Below are positions 30,224-38,495 of a stretch of DNA of 64,000 bases, piece by piece. Positions within the stretch are counted from its first letter, which is position 1, and the number at the start of each line of letters is the position of its first letter. Location of the stretch: assembly GCA_018241525.1 (NCBI GenBank), contig JAFEDR010000012.1, forward strand, positions 1 to 64,000, given 5' to 3'. The translations under genes were made by a program, and so were the position numbers. Under the pieces are notes generated by a model. The model saw only the letters and a program-made list of their open reading frames with translations. It was not told the origin of the DNA and made no database searches. The DNA comes from Pseudomonadota bacterium. Lineage in GTDB: Bacteria; Pseudomonadota; Gammaproteobacteria; Steroidobacterales; Steroidobacteraceae.

Positions 30224-31791
30224 AGCTGCCTCTGGGCATCCGGCGGACGCGCTCCACGCGCCCGCCGGTCGCCCCGCCCGGCGCTTTTGACCGCTTCCGC
30301 CGCCCCCCGTATCATCGCCGCCGCCCCGTAGGCCGGCGCTGCGGAGAGATGGCCGAGTGGTCGAAGGCGCACCCCTGCTAAGGGTGTATGGGCCAAAAGC
30401 CCATCGAGGGTTCGAATCCCTCTCTCTCCGCCAATTTTCTCCTGACGCTTCATAGGCTTAGCCGCTGGCGATCCGCGCTCAGTGGAAAATCCAGTGGCAA
30501 AACGCAGTACCGGCTGATCTCGGCCTGCTGGCAAGTCCATCTCGAAAGGCTTTGCGATTGCGCGCTTCGTTTTCGGTCGGCGCGTGGTTGTTTTGTGGCG
30601 CAGCGGACGCTCCGAGTTGACGGTCGCGCGGATACGCTCGACATCGGACTCGGGTGCGCCGTCCGCCCACGCCGCGTAGAAGCGCAGCATCGTCGAAATG
30701 CTGTGACCATGTTGGCGCGCGACCCAAAGGGCGCTGCGGCCGATCATCAGATCCCAGCTCACTGAGGTATGTCGCGCGACGTATGGCCGGCGATACCGGA
30801 TTTCCTTTAATCGGCTCAGCGTCCGTTGCCAGCGCATCCCAGGGTACTGAAGATTCCGAAGCGCGCGACCGTTGGCATTGAAAAAGAGCTGGTCGTGATC
30901 GATGTGACCACCACGCTCGAGTTTTCCGCGAAGAGCCAGATGCCGAGTCAATACAGCGACGGCGCGCGGGCTCAAGACAATGCGGCGATCGTCGCCGGTC
31001 TTGGTCGAGTCCTTGTCGACGCCGTTGACGCGGGCCTTGGTCACGTCCAGCGTGCCACGCGCAGCATCGTAGTCACTGACGGTTAGCGCGATTTGCTCGG
31101 ACGGCCTCAGACCGGTGAAGAAGCGGAACTCGTCGTAGTTTGCCTGGGCGTCGCCCCAGTCTTGACGCAGTGCTTCGATCAGGAGCTCCGCTTCATCGAG
31201 CGCAAATGGATCAATGCAGGGGCGATCCTTGGCGTTGATTCGGGCTCCCTTCAGGTCTCGAGTCGGATCGCAAAGCTCCGGATGGTCGCGGTAGCCGAAC
31301 TTGAACGCGCGCCGCAGGACACTGACGACGTTGTTGTGGGTCTTCTTGCACCAGACCGCGCGATCGGCAATTTCGACGAGTTGCGAATACTTCACATCGA
31401 GAAATCGAAGCGATCCCAGCTCCGGGCGCCAGGTGCCGTCGAGCACCTTGCGGTAGGACGTGAGCGTCACCAGTGCCATATCGTGCCGCGCGACCCGCGC
31501 TGTGCAATGGGCGAGGTAGGCATCGAAGACCTGGCTGCAGGTTCGCGGTGATCCGGCCATCGGGACGCCTTTCAAACGACGGTATTCCGGGAACTCCTCG
31601 GCGAAGGAAAACATTCCGGCCTGAACGCGCGTCTTGATTCCGATCAGGTGTTGCCGAGCGCGGCGAAGATTTGCTTCCGTTGGTGACCATGGCAAGGTGG
31701 GGCGGTACCGAACACCGGCAAATTTGAACGTAACCTGTATCCGATTAGGGCCGGCGGCGCGAACACCGCCTGACATTGATTTTCTGCCCAT
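30208..31791 (-). CDS. int: tyrosine recombinase/integrase of the island
   Basis: This site-specific recombinase is adjacent to attL and reads toward the tRNA, as expected for tRNA-targeting islands. The SAM-like core-binding domain is at about 83-185. The catalytic domain has R229 (GLRPSEQ), K264, Y337-x-x-R340 (RPYVARHT, with Tyr in place of the usual first His), H363 (GHS) and nucleophile Y372 (MLRFYAAW). About 80 more residues are island-encoded. From residue about 453 the open frame continues through the att core, antisense through the tRNA and its promoter, and stops in the 3' end of csrA; these last 75 residues are chromosome-derived and probably not functional. In the excised circle the frame would end differently. 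Confidence 0.9.
   Translation of the reverse strand: MGRKSMSGGVRAAGPNRIQVTFKFAGVRYRPTLPWSPTEANLRRARQHLIGIKTRVQAGMFSFAEEFPEYRRLKGVPMAGSPRTCSQVFDAYLAHCTARVARHDMALVTLTSYRKVLDGTWRPELGSLRFLDVKYSQLVEIADRAVWCKKTHNNVVSVLRRAFKFGYRDHPELCDPTRDLKGARINAKDRPCIDPFALDEAELLIEALRQDWGDAQANYDEFRFFTGLRPSEQIALTVSDYDAARGTLDVTKARVNGVDKDSTKTGDDRRIVLSPRAVAVLTRHLALRGKLERGGHIDHDQLFFNANGRALRNLQYPGMRWQRTLSRLKEIRYRRPYVARHTSVSWDLMIGRSALWVARQHGHSISTMLRFYAAWADGAPESDVERIRATVNSERPLRHKTTTRRPKTKRAIAKPFEMDLPAGRDQPVLRFATGFSTERGSPAAKPMKRQEKIGGERGIRTLDGLLAHTPLAGVRLRPLGHLSAAPAYGAAAMIRGAAEAVKSAGRGDRRARGARPPDAQRQLQVRA
30263..30288 (+). terminator. Rho-independent terminator of csrA
   Basis: A 6-bp stem CGCCGG/CCGGCG with a 9-base loop is followed by CTTTT, 40 bases after the csrA stop. 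Its T-run runs straight into the -35 box of the tRNA-Ser promoter. Confidence 0.6.
30287..30315 (+). promoter_or_regulatory. sigma-70 promoter of tRNA-Ser(GCU)
   Basis: TTGACC, a 17-base spacer and TATCAT give a near-consensus promoter. Transcription would start about 20 bases before the mature 5' end at 30343. Confidence 0.7.
30343..30433 (+). tRNA. tRNA-Ser (anticodon GCU)
   Basis: A 91-base class II tRNA including encoded CCA. The acceptor stem GGAGAGA pairs with TCTCTCC. The anticodon stem CACCC/GGGTG frames loop CTGCTAA, with anticodon GCT at 30377-30379 (reads AGC/AGU). The long variable arm (stem GGGC/GCCC) is typical of tRNA-Ser. The T-arm is GAGGG-TTCGAAT-CCCTC. Its 3' end from 30410 is the attachment core of the genomic island, and the insertion leaves the tRNA intact. 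The same tRNA follows csrA in many gammaproteobacteria. Confidence 0.97.
30410..30436 (+). repeat. attL: 27-bp direct repeat, copy 1
   Basis: This runs from GTTCGAATCCC of the T-arm through the acceptor stem and CCA to CCAATT. It is identical over 27 bases to 46563-46589; the bases on either side differ between copies. It reconstitutes the 3' end of tRNA-Ser(GCU). Confidence 0.9.
30480..30503 (+). repeat. paired 12-bp direct repeats near attL (candidate integrase arm sites)
   Basis: CAGTGGAAAATC and CAGTGGCAAAAC are two imperfect copies in tandem with 12-base period, 44 bases inside attL and within the 3' part of int. They resemble the tandem TCTACTGCCAAA repeats at the other end (8 of 12 positions with suitable register). 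Tandem short repeats close to both att cores are what integrase arm-binding sites look like; function is inferred. Confidence 0.45.
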
Positions 31792-32017
31792 ATGCCCGGC
31801 CCGCGCTTGATGGAGTCACCCACTCTACCCGGCCCATTTGATCTGTACGACGAATCACTGCGCGAGCAATGTTCCGGGGGGTACCGACAATTGGTGCGGA
31901 CAGATGCCGGCTTTTGTTCGCGACAAATTTATCCGACATGCGAAGGATCCAAGAGCCGCCGGTGCGATTGGCACGCTCGATAGGCGTCCCGTTCAATCGG
32001 CACTGACGCAGTCCGAG

Positions 32018-32458
32018 CTAGCTGCGCGCTCTTCCGAGCCACCGATTTACCTGTCGAGCATATTGCGTGTAGGCAGGCCCAAACCTTGCCGCGAGGGCCG
32101 CTTCCTCGGGGCGGATCTGAAAGATCACCAGCACTCGTTCGAAAACAACCAACACAAGCCATGGACTTGCACTGCCAAGCACAGTGGCCCACCCGGAGAG
32201 CAGAGCTATCAATCCGAGGTACATCGGGTTTCGCGTCACGCGGTAAAGGCCCGTTACGACCAGGTGCGACGCCCGCTCCACGCGGAGCGGGTTCACCGTC
32301 GTCTTGGCGCGAATGAATGCTACGACTGAGACAGAGTCCATCAGTACGCCCACGGCGATCAGGGCCCACCCGACGTAGGTCCACAGAACGCTAAGGATCC
32401 TGATCACGGGCGCATGGCGATCGAGCCACCACATTGCGGTGGCGGCTGTCAGCGCCAA
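32018..32458 (-). CDS. ICMT/PEMT-like membrane methyltransferase
   Basis: A 146-residue protein of the isoprenylcysteine carboxyl methyltransferase / phospholipid methyltransferase superfamily. It has about four hydrophobic helices and the characteristic RHPMYLG-like segment, here YRVTRNPMYLGLIAL, followed by PEEAALAARFGPAYTQYARQVNRW, the E...Y...R...W end of the S-adenosylmethionine site. The frame opens with TTG; an internal ATG eight codons on (32434) is an alternative. Substrate is unknown. It is last in a leftward block with arsR-crp-DUF2892, and such genes frequently accompany sulfur or metal stress operons. Confidence 0.75.
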   Translation of the reverse strand: MALTAATAMWWLDRHAPVIRILSVLWTYVGWALIAVGVLMDSVSVVAFIRAKTTVNPLRVERASHLVVTGLYRVTRNPMYLGLIALLSGWATVLGSASPWLVLVVFERVLVIFQIRPEEAALAARFGPAYTQYARQVNRWLGRARS

Positions 32459-32533
32459 GACCGGCGGCGGTATTCTCGAACCTCGTGTCAGTAGCGGACC
32501 CTCTTCGACGCGGAGGTCTGAGTGCGGCGTCGA

Positions 32534-32743
32534 TCAGCCGTTGGGGTGCTTTGCCGACGCGGCCTGGCAGGTTCGAATTCCCAGCAGCGTGTAGGCCGGG
32601 CAGAACCGAAACAGTCCGGTTCCCAATGGCACGATGCCGATGTACCCCCACCAGCCGATCTTTCCCAGAGCGGCGAGGGCGATCAGGGCAAGCCCAACGA
32701 CAATCCGAAGCAGCCGATCCACCGAGCCAACATTGGGGTTCAT
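32534..32743 (-). CDS. DUF2892 small membrane protein
   Basis: A 69-residue protein beginning MNPNVGSVDRLLRIVVG, the signature of DUF2892 (the membrane part of rhodanese YgaP). Two hydrophobic helices follow, then FCPAYTLLGIRTC with two Cys. The ATG at 32743 is preferred over the in-frame GTG three codons earlier because an AGAAGGAG ribosome site lies 8 bases before it. Function unknown; members are often in sulfur-transfer operons. A second DUF2892-like protein is encoded at 38262. Confidence 0.8.
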   Translation of the reverse strand: MNPNVGSVDRLLRIVVGLALIALAALGKIGWWGYIGIVPLGTGLFRFCPAYTLLGIRTCQAASAKHPNG

Positions 32744-32852
32744 ACAGTGCACTCCTTCTATTGAGAGGAGGATGCTGCGCCGACCTTGATGATCTGTCAG
32801 TGACGTAAGTTACTTAGCCCATGGCGTCGGGCCCGGTCCTGGCGCCTTGCCA

Positions 32853-33563
32853 TCACGGTGACTTCAGAGCAGAGCCCGAGAGCGACTGCAACGCCGTGGC
32901 ATTGACGATCTCAATCCGTTCGCGGCCCAATTTGACCGCTCCCGCGGACTCGAATCGGTTAAGAAGTCGAGTGATGATTTCTCGCACGGTGCCGAGTTCG
33001 TCGGCGAGTGCCTGATGCGTCGTGTGAATGACCCGGCCGCGCTCAAGGAGAAAGCCGGCAAGCCGCTCGTCGAGCCGGTGAAAGGCGACGGCGTCGACCA
33101 AGGTCATGAGGTCCCCGAGGCGATCTGCAAATACGCCAAATACGAATTGACGGAAGGGCTTGTGATCGTTCCATCGCGCGAAGAGATTTGGAGGCATCAT
33201 CGCCAGTCGGGTCCGGGCGGCCGCGGTCCCCTGGGCGTTGAGCGGGCGATTCGACATCAGACCCGCTGCCGAGACGATGCAGATCTCGCCTGGCCCTACC
33301 CGGTAGAGCTCCAATTGGCGCCCGTCGCTGGCGGCTCGGGAAACCTGGATTTCGCCTTCGAGTACCAGCGGAAACCCTGCACAGGGCGCTCCTGCGTCAA
33401 ACAACCGCGTCCCCGCAGATACGTCCAGGACCTCAAGCGCAGTGGATTCGAGGGGGAGGTCCGTCAGGCTCGGGTAGAGCGCCCGCAGCTCCAAGGCCAA
33501 TGGGGCAGGGGTTGCCACCTGCCTTAGCCCGACGGCCCGGGCATTTCCAGATGCCCGCCGCAT
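32853..33563 (-). CDS. Crp/Fnr-family transcriptional regulator
   Basis: A 236-residue regulator with a cNMP-binding-like beta-roll (about 45-140; FPLVLEGEIQVSR, ELYRVGPGEICIVS), a long dimerisation helix and a C-terminal winged helix (THQALADELGTVREIITRLLNRFESAGAV). It lacks the N-terminal Cys cluster of oxygen-sensing Fnr, but C61 and C94 in the sensor domain are candidates for redox or sulfur sensing. The ATG at 33563 overlaps the intergenic space to arsR by leaving only 9 bases; a GTG at 33518 is possible. It lies directly downstream of the ArsR-type gene and probably shares its transcript. Confidence 0.85.
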   Translation of the reverse strand: MRRASGNARAVGLRQVATPAPLALELRALYPSLTDLPLESTALEVLDVSAGTRLFDAGAPCAGFPLVLEGEIQVSRAASDGRQLELYRVGPGEICIVSAAGLMSNRPLNAQGTAAARTRLAMMPPNLFARWNDHKPFRQFVFGVFADRLGDLMTLVDAVAFHRLDERLAGFLLERGRVIHTTHQALADELGTVREIITRLLNRFESAGAVKLGRERIEIVNATALQSLSGSALKSP

Positions 33564-33572
33564 TGCACTGGA

Positions 33573-33956
33573 TCAGCGCCTCGCGCGAGCAGTCGGCGCG
33601 GTCGCGCCCAGCATCTGGGCCTGGCTGGCAAAGTGCTGCGCCATCTGGCCACAGACCAGATCGCAGAGCTGGTACACCCGGGGGTCCGCGATCTTGTAGT
33701 AGGCGCTAGTGCCCTGCGCGGTGCGCTCCACGAACCCGTAACGGGTGAGCGTAGCCAGGTGTTTGGACACGTTGGCCTGACTGCAGTTGAGCAGCTCGGT
33801 GAGTTCGCCCACGTTGCGCGCCTCATCGCGTAGGGCATTCAAGATCTTGAGGCGCAAGGGCTCCGAGAGCGCCCGGAAATATTCCGCGACGTGCCCGAGG
33901 GCCCGGTCATCCAGCGCTTTCAATGGCAGGCAGTCCCGGTTAGATCGGTCGTTCAC
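33573..33956 (-). CDS. ArsR-family repressor with cysteine pair (candidate sulfide/persulfide sensor)
   Basis: A winged-helix repressor; with the GTG at 33956 it has 127 residues. An ATG at 33992 is in frame but would place the palindromic operator 33985-34000 inside the coding region, so the GTG (AGG 6 bases upstream) is preferred. The helix-turn-helix is VGELTELLNCSQANVSKHLATL. It has one Cys in front of the recognition helix (LLNCSQ) and two in the last helix (LCDLVCGQM), a layout reminiscent of the two-Cys SqrR/BigR persulfide sensors, although exact equivalence is not shown. It is divergent from the RND-SQR-cyd operon, which it probably represses. Confidence 0.85.
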   Translation of the reverse strand: MNDRSNRDCLPLKALDDRALGHVAEYFRALSEPLRLKILNALRDEARNVGELTELLNCSQANVSKHLATLTRYGFVERTAQGTSAYYKIADPRVYQLCDLVCGQMAQHFASQAQMLGATAPTARARR

Positions 33957-33984
33957 AGTGTACCTATGAAGGCTAGTTGCACCA

Positions 33985-34000
33985 ATCGCCATATAGCGAT
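33985..34000. promoter_or_regulatory. palindromic operator between arsR-type gene and RND/SQR operon
   Basis: ATCGCCATATAGCGAT is an inverted repeat with ATCGC/GCGAT arms around an AT-rich core. It lies 29 bases upstream of the adaptor gene ATG and 29 bases upstream of the preferred GTG of the repressor, exactly between the divergent genes. Size and symmetry fit an ArsR dimer site. Confidence 0.6.
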
Positions 34001-34028
34001 AGAGTAACCATGACCACAAGGAAATGCA

Positions 34029-35039
34029 ATGCAACACCGCCTACTCATCGGCCTTATTGGCCTCGCCACGGCGCTGCGGGCGTTCACGGCGCCCCTGGAG
34101 ACCTACAGCATCGGCGCCACGGGGCAGGAAGGCAGTTACACGGCGACCGGTACGGTCGAAGCGGTCCGGCAGGGCACCTTGGGGGCGCAGGTGTCCGGCC
34201 GCGTGCTCGAGGTGCTGGTGCGAAGCGGCGAGTCGGTCAAGGCAGGACAGGCCCTGATTCGGATCGACGCGGATGACGCCGCGCAAGCGGCTGCGGCCGG
34301 CGCGGCGACGGCCAGCGGGGCGGCCGCACGGCTCGCCGCGGCGAAGGCGGACTACGAGCGCGCCCTACGACTGCGCGCGCAGGACTACATCAGCGTTGCT
34401 GCGATGCAGCGTAGCGAGGCGGCGCTGCATTCGGCCGAGGCGGATGCCCAGGCCACGGGGGCTGCGGCCAGCGCGGCCCGTACGCGCGCGGGATGGCGCA
34501 CGGTCACCGCTCCCTACGACGGCAATGTCACGGACGTCATGGTCGCAGTGGGAGATTTGGCCACACCCGGACGGCCCCTGATCGCGATTTACGCCCCGGG
34601 CGCGGTACGGGTGATCGCCCAAATCCCCGAGTCCATCGCCGGGCGTCTGCAGGCGTCGAAGCCAGCGTTCTTGCTCAACGGAGAACCTGGCGCTTCGCTC
34701 CAACACGTCACCAGCTGGTCCGCGGTCAATGCCGTCGATCCGGCCACGCACAGCGTGGAAGTGCGGGCCGAACTGCCCGCCGGTACTCACGTCCAGCCCG
34801 GGCAATTCGCGCGAGTGCGACTGCCCCTCAAGGGTTCTGCCGCCGAACTTCGGGTACCCACCAGGGCGATCGTGACCCGAAGTGAGGTCACCGCCGTCTA
34901 TGTCGTCGATGGCAACGGGTCTGCGCACCTGCGCCAGGTTCGCCTAGGTCCCGTCGTGGGTGACGAGGTCACCGTTCTATCCGGATTGCAGGGGGGCGAA
35001 AAGATCGCCCTCGATCCCGTGACGGCCGGCCGGAACTGA
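34029..35039 (+). CDS. RND efflux periplasmic adaptor (membrane fusion protein)
   Basis: A 336-residue HlyD/AcrA-type adaptor linking inner-membrane pump to outer-membrane channel. An N-terminal signal (MQHRLLIGLIGLATALRAFTA) is followed by the lipoyl-type half motifs GTLGAQVSGRVLEVLVRSGESVKAGQ and RAGWRTVTAPYDGNVTDVMVAVGDLA. A short alpha-hairpin rich in Ala (about 80-140) lies between them, then beta-barrel and membrane-proximal domains. AAGGA ribosome site. First gene of the rightward operon; the pump gene starts 7 bases after its stop. The short hairpin fits a trimeric RND adaptor. Confidence 0.88.
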   Translation: MQHRLLIGLIGLATALRAFTAPLETYSIGATGQEGSYTATGTVEAVRQGTLGAQVSGRVLEVLVRSGESVKAGQALIRIDADDAAQAAAAGAATASGAAARLAAAKADYERALRLRAQDYISVAAMQRSEAALHSAEADAQATGAAASAARTRAGWRTVTAPYDGNVTDVMVAVGDLATPGRPLIAIYAPGAVRVIAQIPESIAGRLQASKPAFLLNGEPGASLQHVTSWSAVNAVDPATHSVEVRAELPAGTHVQPGQFARVRLPLKGSAAELRVPTRAIVTRSEVTAVYVVDGNGSAHLRQVRLGPVVGDEVTVLSGLQGGEKIALDPVTAGRN

Positions 35040-35046
35040 AATCGCC

Positions 35047-38000
35047 ATGGGCATTGCCGGCCGAATCGCCAAGCACTTCATCAGCGCGCGCATCACTCCG
35101 CTGCTCGCGCTGGTCGCTCTGTTGGTCGGCCTTTTCGCCGCGCTGGTCACGCCGCGCGAGGAGGAACCGCAGATCAACGTGACCATGGCGAACGTGCTCA
35201 TTCCGTTTCCGGGAGCCTCAGCCCGGCAAGTGGAGCAATCGGTCGCCGGACCCGCCGAGCAGGTTCTCGGGCAAATGGCCGGCCTCGAGCACGTGATGTC
35301 GACTTCCCGTCCAGGCCTTGCCGTCATCACGGTGCAGTTCAAGGTCGGCGTCCCGCGCACCGAAGCGCTGGTCAGGCTCTACGACACCCTGCATTCAAAT
35401 CGGGACTGGCTGCCGGCCGGACTGGGCGTCGGTGAGCCCCTCGTCAAGCCCAAGGGGATCGATGATGTGCCGATCCTGACCGCGACGCTGTATGACAAGC
35501 GTCCCGGCAGCGGAGCATACGAGCTGGAGCGTGTCGCACACGCGATGGAATCCGAGCTCAAGCGGGTATCCGGGACGCGAGAGGTCACGACGCTCGGCGG
35601 TCCGCACCGCGTGATCAACATCGTTCTGAATCCCCAGGCCCTGCGCTCCGTGGGACTCACCGTGGGGGATCTGTCGCGGTCTCTGCAGTCGGCCAATAGC
35701 GGCCTTCCCGCCGGAAGCCTGCTGAGCGGTGGCGAATCCGTCGCCATCGACGGCGGCGGCATGCTCACTGGCGCTGCGGAAGTCGCTGACCTCGTCGTGG
35801 GCGTCCACGCCGGGCGCCCGGTGTTCCTCCGCAATGTAGCCACAGTCTCCGATGGCGCTCCGTCGCCCGAGCGGTACGTGTGGTACGGCACTGCCGGCAA
35901 GCAGGCCGCGGAATATCCGGCGGTCACGGTGAGCGTCACGAAGAAGCCCGGTGAAAACGCGGTCGATGTCACGACGCGTCTGCGTGCGCGCATCTCGGAA
36001 CTGCAAAACAGCCTGATACCGGAGGGCGTGGGCGTCGAGATCAGCCGGGACTATGGGTCCACCGCCAACGACAAGGCGCTCAAGCTCATCGAAAAGCTGA
36101 TCTTCGCCACCGCCTCCGTGGTTGCGCTCGTGTTCTTCGCGATGGGGCGTCGTGAGGCCGCCATCGTTGGCATTGCCGTGGCCCTCACGCTCACGGCCAC
36201 ATTATTTGCTTCATGGGCGTGGGGCTTCACGCTCAACCGCGTCAGCCTCTTCGCGCTGATCTTCTCCATTGGCATTCTCGTCGACGATGCCATCGTGGTC
36301 GTGGAGAACATCCACCGTCATTTGCACCTCACGCCGGATCGCCCCCTGGATGACCTCATCCCCGCGGCCGTGGACGAGGTCGGTGGCCCCACCATCCTGG
36401 CTACCCTTACGGTGATCGCAGCATTGCTGCCGATGGCGTTCGTCGGTGGCCTGATGGGCCCCTACATGGCCCCGATCCCGATCAATGCGTCGATGGGCAT
36501 GGTGATCTCGCTCGCGATCGCCTTCGTGCTGACCCCGTGGCTCGCACGCCTGTGGCTGCATCCGGCTGCCCCAGGCAAGCACGGGGGAATGGCCTCGCGC
36601 ATCGAGCCCACAGTCCGTCGGCTGTTCCGGCCGTTCCTCGATCTGACTCACGGACAGCGCAATCGCCGCAAGCTCTGGGCTGGGGTGGGCGGGCTGATCC
36701 TGCTCTCCGTTGCGTTGCCCGCGGTTCAATGGGTCGTGTTGAAGATGCTGCCCTTCGACAACAAGTCGGAATTCCAGGTGGTCGTCGACATGCCTGCGGG
36801 TACGCCGCTTGAGACGACGGCGGCGACGCTCGCGGACCTGGGTCACTTTCTCTCGACCGTGCCGGAAGTGAGCAACTACCAGGCCTACGCGGGGCTAGCT
36901 GCGCCGATCAATTTCAATGGTCTGGTCCGCCAGTATTACCTGCGCTCCGGGGCGGAGCTCGGGGATATCCAGGTCAACCTCGTGGGCAAGCACGAGCGGA
37001 GCGATCAGAGCCACGCCATCGCCGCGCGCCTGCGACCGCAGCTGGATGCGATCGCTGCTCGAAGCGGGGCGGTGGTGAAGGTCGTGGAAGTGCCTCCGGG
37101 TCCGCCCGTGCTGGCGCCCATTGTCGCCGAGATCTACGGTCCCGACGATGCCGGGCGGCTGAAGGTGGCTCAGGACGTTCGCGCCGCCTTCCTGTCGACA
37201 CCCGGTCTCGTTGATGTGGATGCCACCTACATCCGCGCCGCTCCGCGCCAGGTCGTGTCAGTGGATCGGCAGAAGGCCGCGCTGCTGGGCGTCAGCGACG
37301 CGGAAGTGGTCTCGACCTTGCGAGCCGGCGTCTCCGGGCAGGACGCTACGTACCTGCAAGATGCCACCAAGTATCCGGCGCCGCTCCATCTGCAGTTGCC
37401 GGACAGTACCCGCGGGAGCCTGGATGCGGCACTGAGTCTCGCGGTTCGCGCCGGCAACGGCGCCATCGTGCCGCTGGCGTCGGTGGTGGACGTGCACACG
37501 ACGACCGTTGAGCAGCCGCGTTACCACAAGGACTTGCTGCCCGTCGTCTATGTCATGGGCGATGAGTCCGGGCGAGTCGACAGCCCCCTTTACGGCATGT
37601 TTGGCCTTCGCGGAGCCATTGGCCGCATCACCGCTCCGGACGGTGCGCACCTCGCGGAGTATTTCATTCATCCGCCGAGCGACGCCTATCGGGGCTACGC
37701 CCTCAAGTGGGATGGCGAGTGGCAGATCACCTACGAAACATTCCGGGACATGGGGGCGGCATACGCGGTGGGTCTCGTTCTCATCTACCTGTTGGTCGTG
37801 GCGCAATTCGGCTCCTACATCACGCCGTTGATCATCATGGCGCCGATCCCGCTGACGATAATCGGCGTCATGCCCGGCCATGCGTTGCTGCGCTCGCAGT
37901 TCACGGCGACATCGATGATCGGCATGATTGCCCTTGCCGGCATCATCGTCCGCAATTCCATCCTGCTGGTGGATTTCATCAACCTTCAGGTCGCGGCTGG

Positions 38001-38265
38001 TGTCGAATTCAGGGAGGCCGTGATCCGCTCGGCGATCACCCGAGCGCAGCCGATCGTTCTGACGGCGCTCGCGGCCATGCTCGGTGCCTTCTTCATCCTC
38101 GACGATCCCATTTTCAACGGACTCGCGATCTCGCTGATTTTCGGCATCCTGGTCTCCACCGTGCTGACGCTGGTGGTGATCCCGCTGCTGTACTACGCCG
38201 TGTACCGCATGACGCACGCGATACCGGCCGTTCCGACCAACCCCACGACGGAGCACACACCATGA
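35047..38265 (+). CDS. RND-family efflux permease (AcrB-like)
   Basis: A 1072-residue inner-membrane proton-driven pump with the duplicated RND plan: TM1, a large periplasmic porter domain, TM2-6, TM7, a second porter domain, TM8-12. The proton relay acidic pair is present in TM4 (GILVDDAIVVVENIH). N-terminal region VTPREEEPQINVTMANVLIPFPGASA is of the type found in HAE1-like pumps of environmental proteobacteria that often sit beside sulfur genes. It lacks heavy-metal (CusA-type) Met triads in the visible motifs, so substrate is open. Its stop overlaps the next ATG by 4 bases. Confidence 0.9.
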   Translation: MGIAGRIAKHFISARITPLLALVALLVGLFAALVTPREEEPQINVTMANVLIPFPGASARQVEQSVAGPAEQVLGQMAGLEHVMSTSRPGLAVITVQFKVGVPRTEALVRLYDTLHSNRDWLPAGLGVGEPLVKPKGIDDVPILTATLYDKRPGSGAYELERVAHAMESELKRVSGTREVTTLGGPHRVINIVLNPQALRSVGLTVGDLSRSLQSANSGLPAGSLLSGGESVAIDGGGMLTGAAEVADLVVGVHAGRPVFLRNVATVSDGAPSPERYVWYGTAGKQAAEYPAVTVSVTKKPGENAVDVTTRLRARISELQNSLIPEGVGVEISRDYGSTANDKALKLIEKLIFATASVVALVFFAMGRREAAIVGIAVALTLTATLFASWAWGFTLNRVSLFALIFSIGILVDDAIVVVENIHRHLHLTPDRPLDDLIPAAVDEVGGPTILATLTVIAALLPMAFVGGLMGPYMAPIPINASMGMVISLAIAFVLTPWLARLWLHPAAPGKHGGMASRIEPTVRRLFRPFLDLTHGQRNRRKLWAGVGGLILLSVALPAVQWVVLKMLPFDNKSEFQVVVDMPAGTPLETTAATLADLGHFLSTVPEVSNYQAYAGLAAPINFNGLVRQYYLRSGAELGDIQVNLVGKHERSDQSHAIAARLRPQLDAIAARSGAVVKVVEVPPGPPVLAPIVAEIYGPDDAGRLKVAQDVRAAFLSTPGLVDVDATYIRAAPRQVVSVDRQKAALLGVSDAEVVSTLRAGVSGQDATYLQDATKYPAPLHLQLPDSTRGSLDAALSLAVRAGNGAIVPLASVVDVHTTTVEQPRYHKDLLPVVYVMGDESGRVDSPLYGMFGLRGAIGRITAPDGAHLAEYFIHPPSDAYRGYALKWDGEWQITYETFRDMGAAYAVGLVLIYLLVVAQFGSYITPLIIMAPIPLTIIGVMPGHALLRSQFTATSMIGMIALAGIIVRNSILLVDFINLQVAAGVEFREAVIRSAITRAQPIVLTALAAMLGAFFILDDPIFNGLAISLIFGILVSTVLTLVVIPLLYYAVYRMTHAIPAVPTNPTTEHTP

Positions 38266-38474
38266 GTTCCTGGCAGTTGACCCGCGTGATCGCGGGGACG
38301 TTCATCCTGCTCTCGCTTGCACTCGGCGTGCAGGGCAGCCCGATCTATCAGAGCAGCTACTGGCTGTGGTTCACCGCCTTTGTTGGCGTCAACCTCCTCC
38401 AGAGCGGACTGACGCGCTGGTGCCTCATGGAACGGATCCTTCGTGGACTTGGGCTCAAGGCCAGTGCGGACTAA
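38262..38474 (+). CDS. DUF2892-like small membrane protein
   Basis: A 70-residue protein with two hydrophobic helices: ITFILLSLALG-like first segment (TRVIAGTFILLSLALGV) and WLWFTAFVGVNLLQSGLTRWCLMERIL. The FVGVNLLQSGLTRWC part matches the DUF2892/YgaP membrane domain, which ends with a Cys near the cytoplasmic face. It overlaps the RND gene stop (ATGA), so it is translated with the pump. Function unknown. Confidence 0.75.
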   Translation: MSSWQLTRVIAGTFILLSLALGVQGSPIYQSSYWLWFTAFVGVNLLQSGLTRWCLMERILRGLGLKASAD

Positions 38475-38495
38475 ATCCCGTCGGAGCGGCCTCTC

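Noticed and set aside
30410..30480. Antisense peptide over tRNA-Ser resembling proteins annotated as GERGIRTLDG-type
   Set aside because: A known artefact of translating tRNA-Ser antisense; kept only as the read-through end of the integrase frame.
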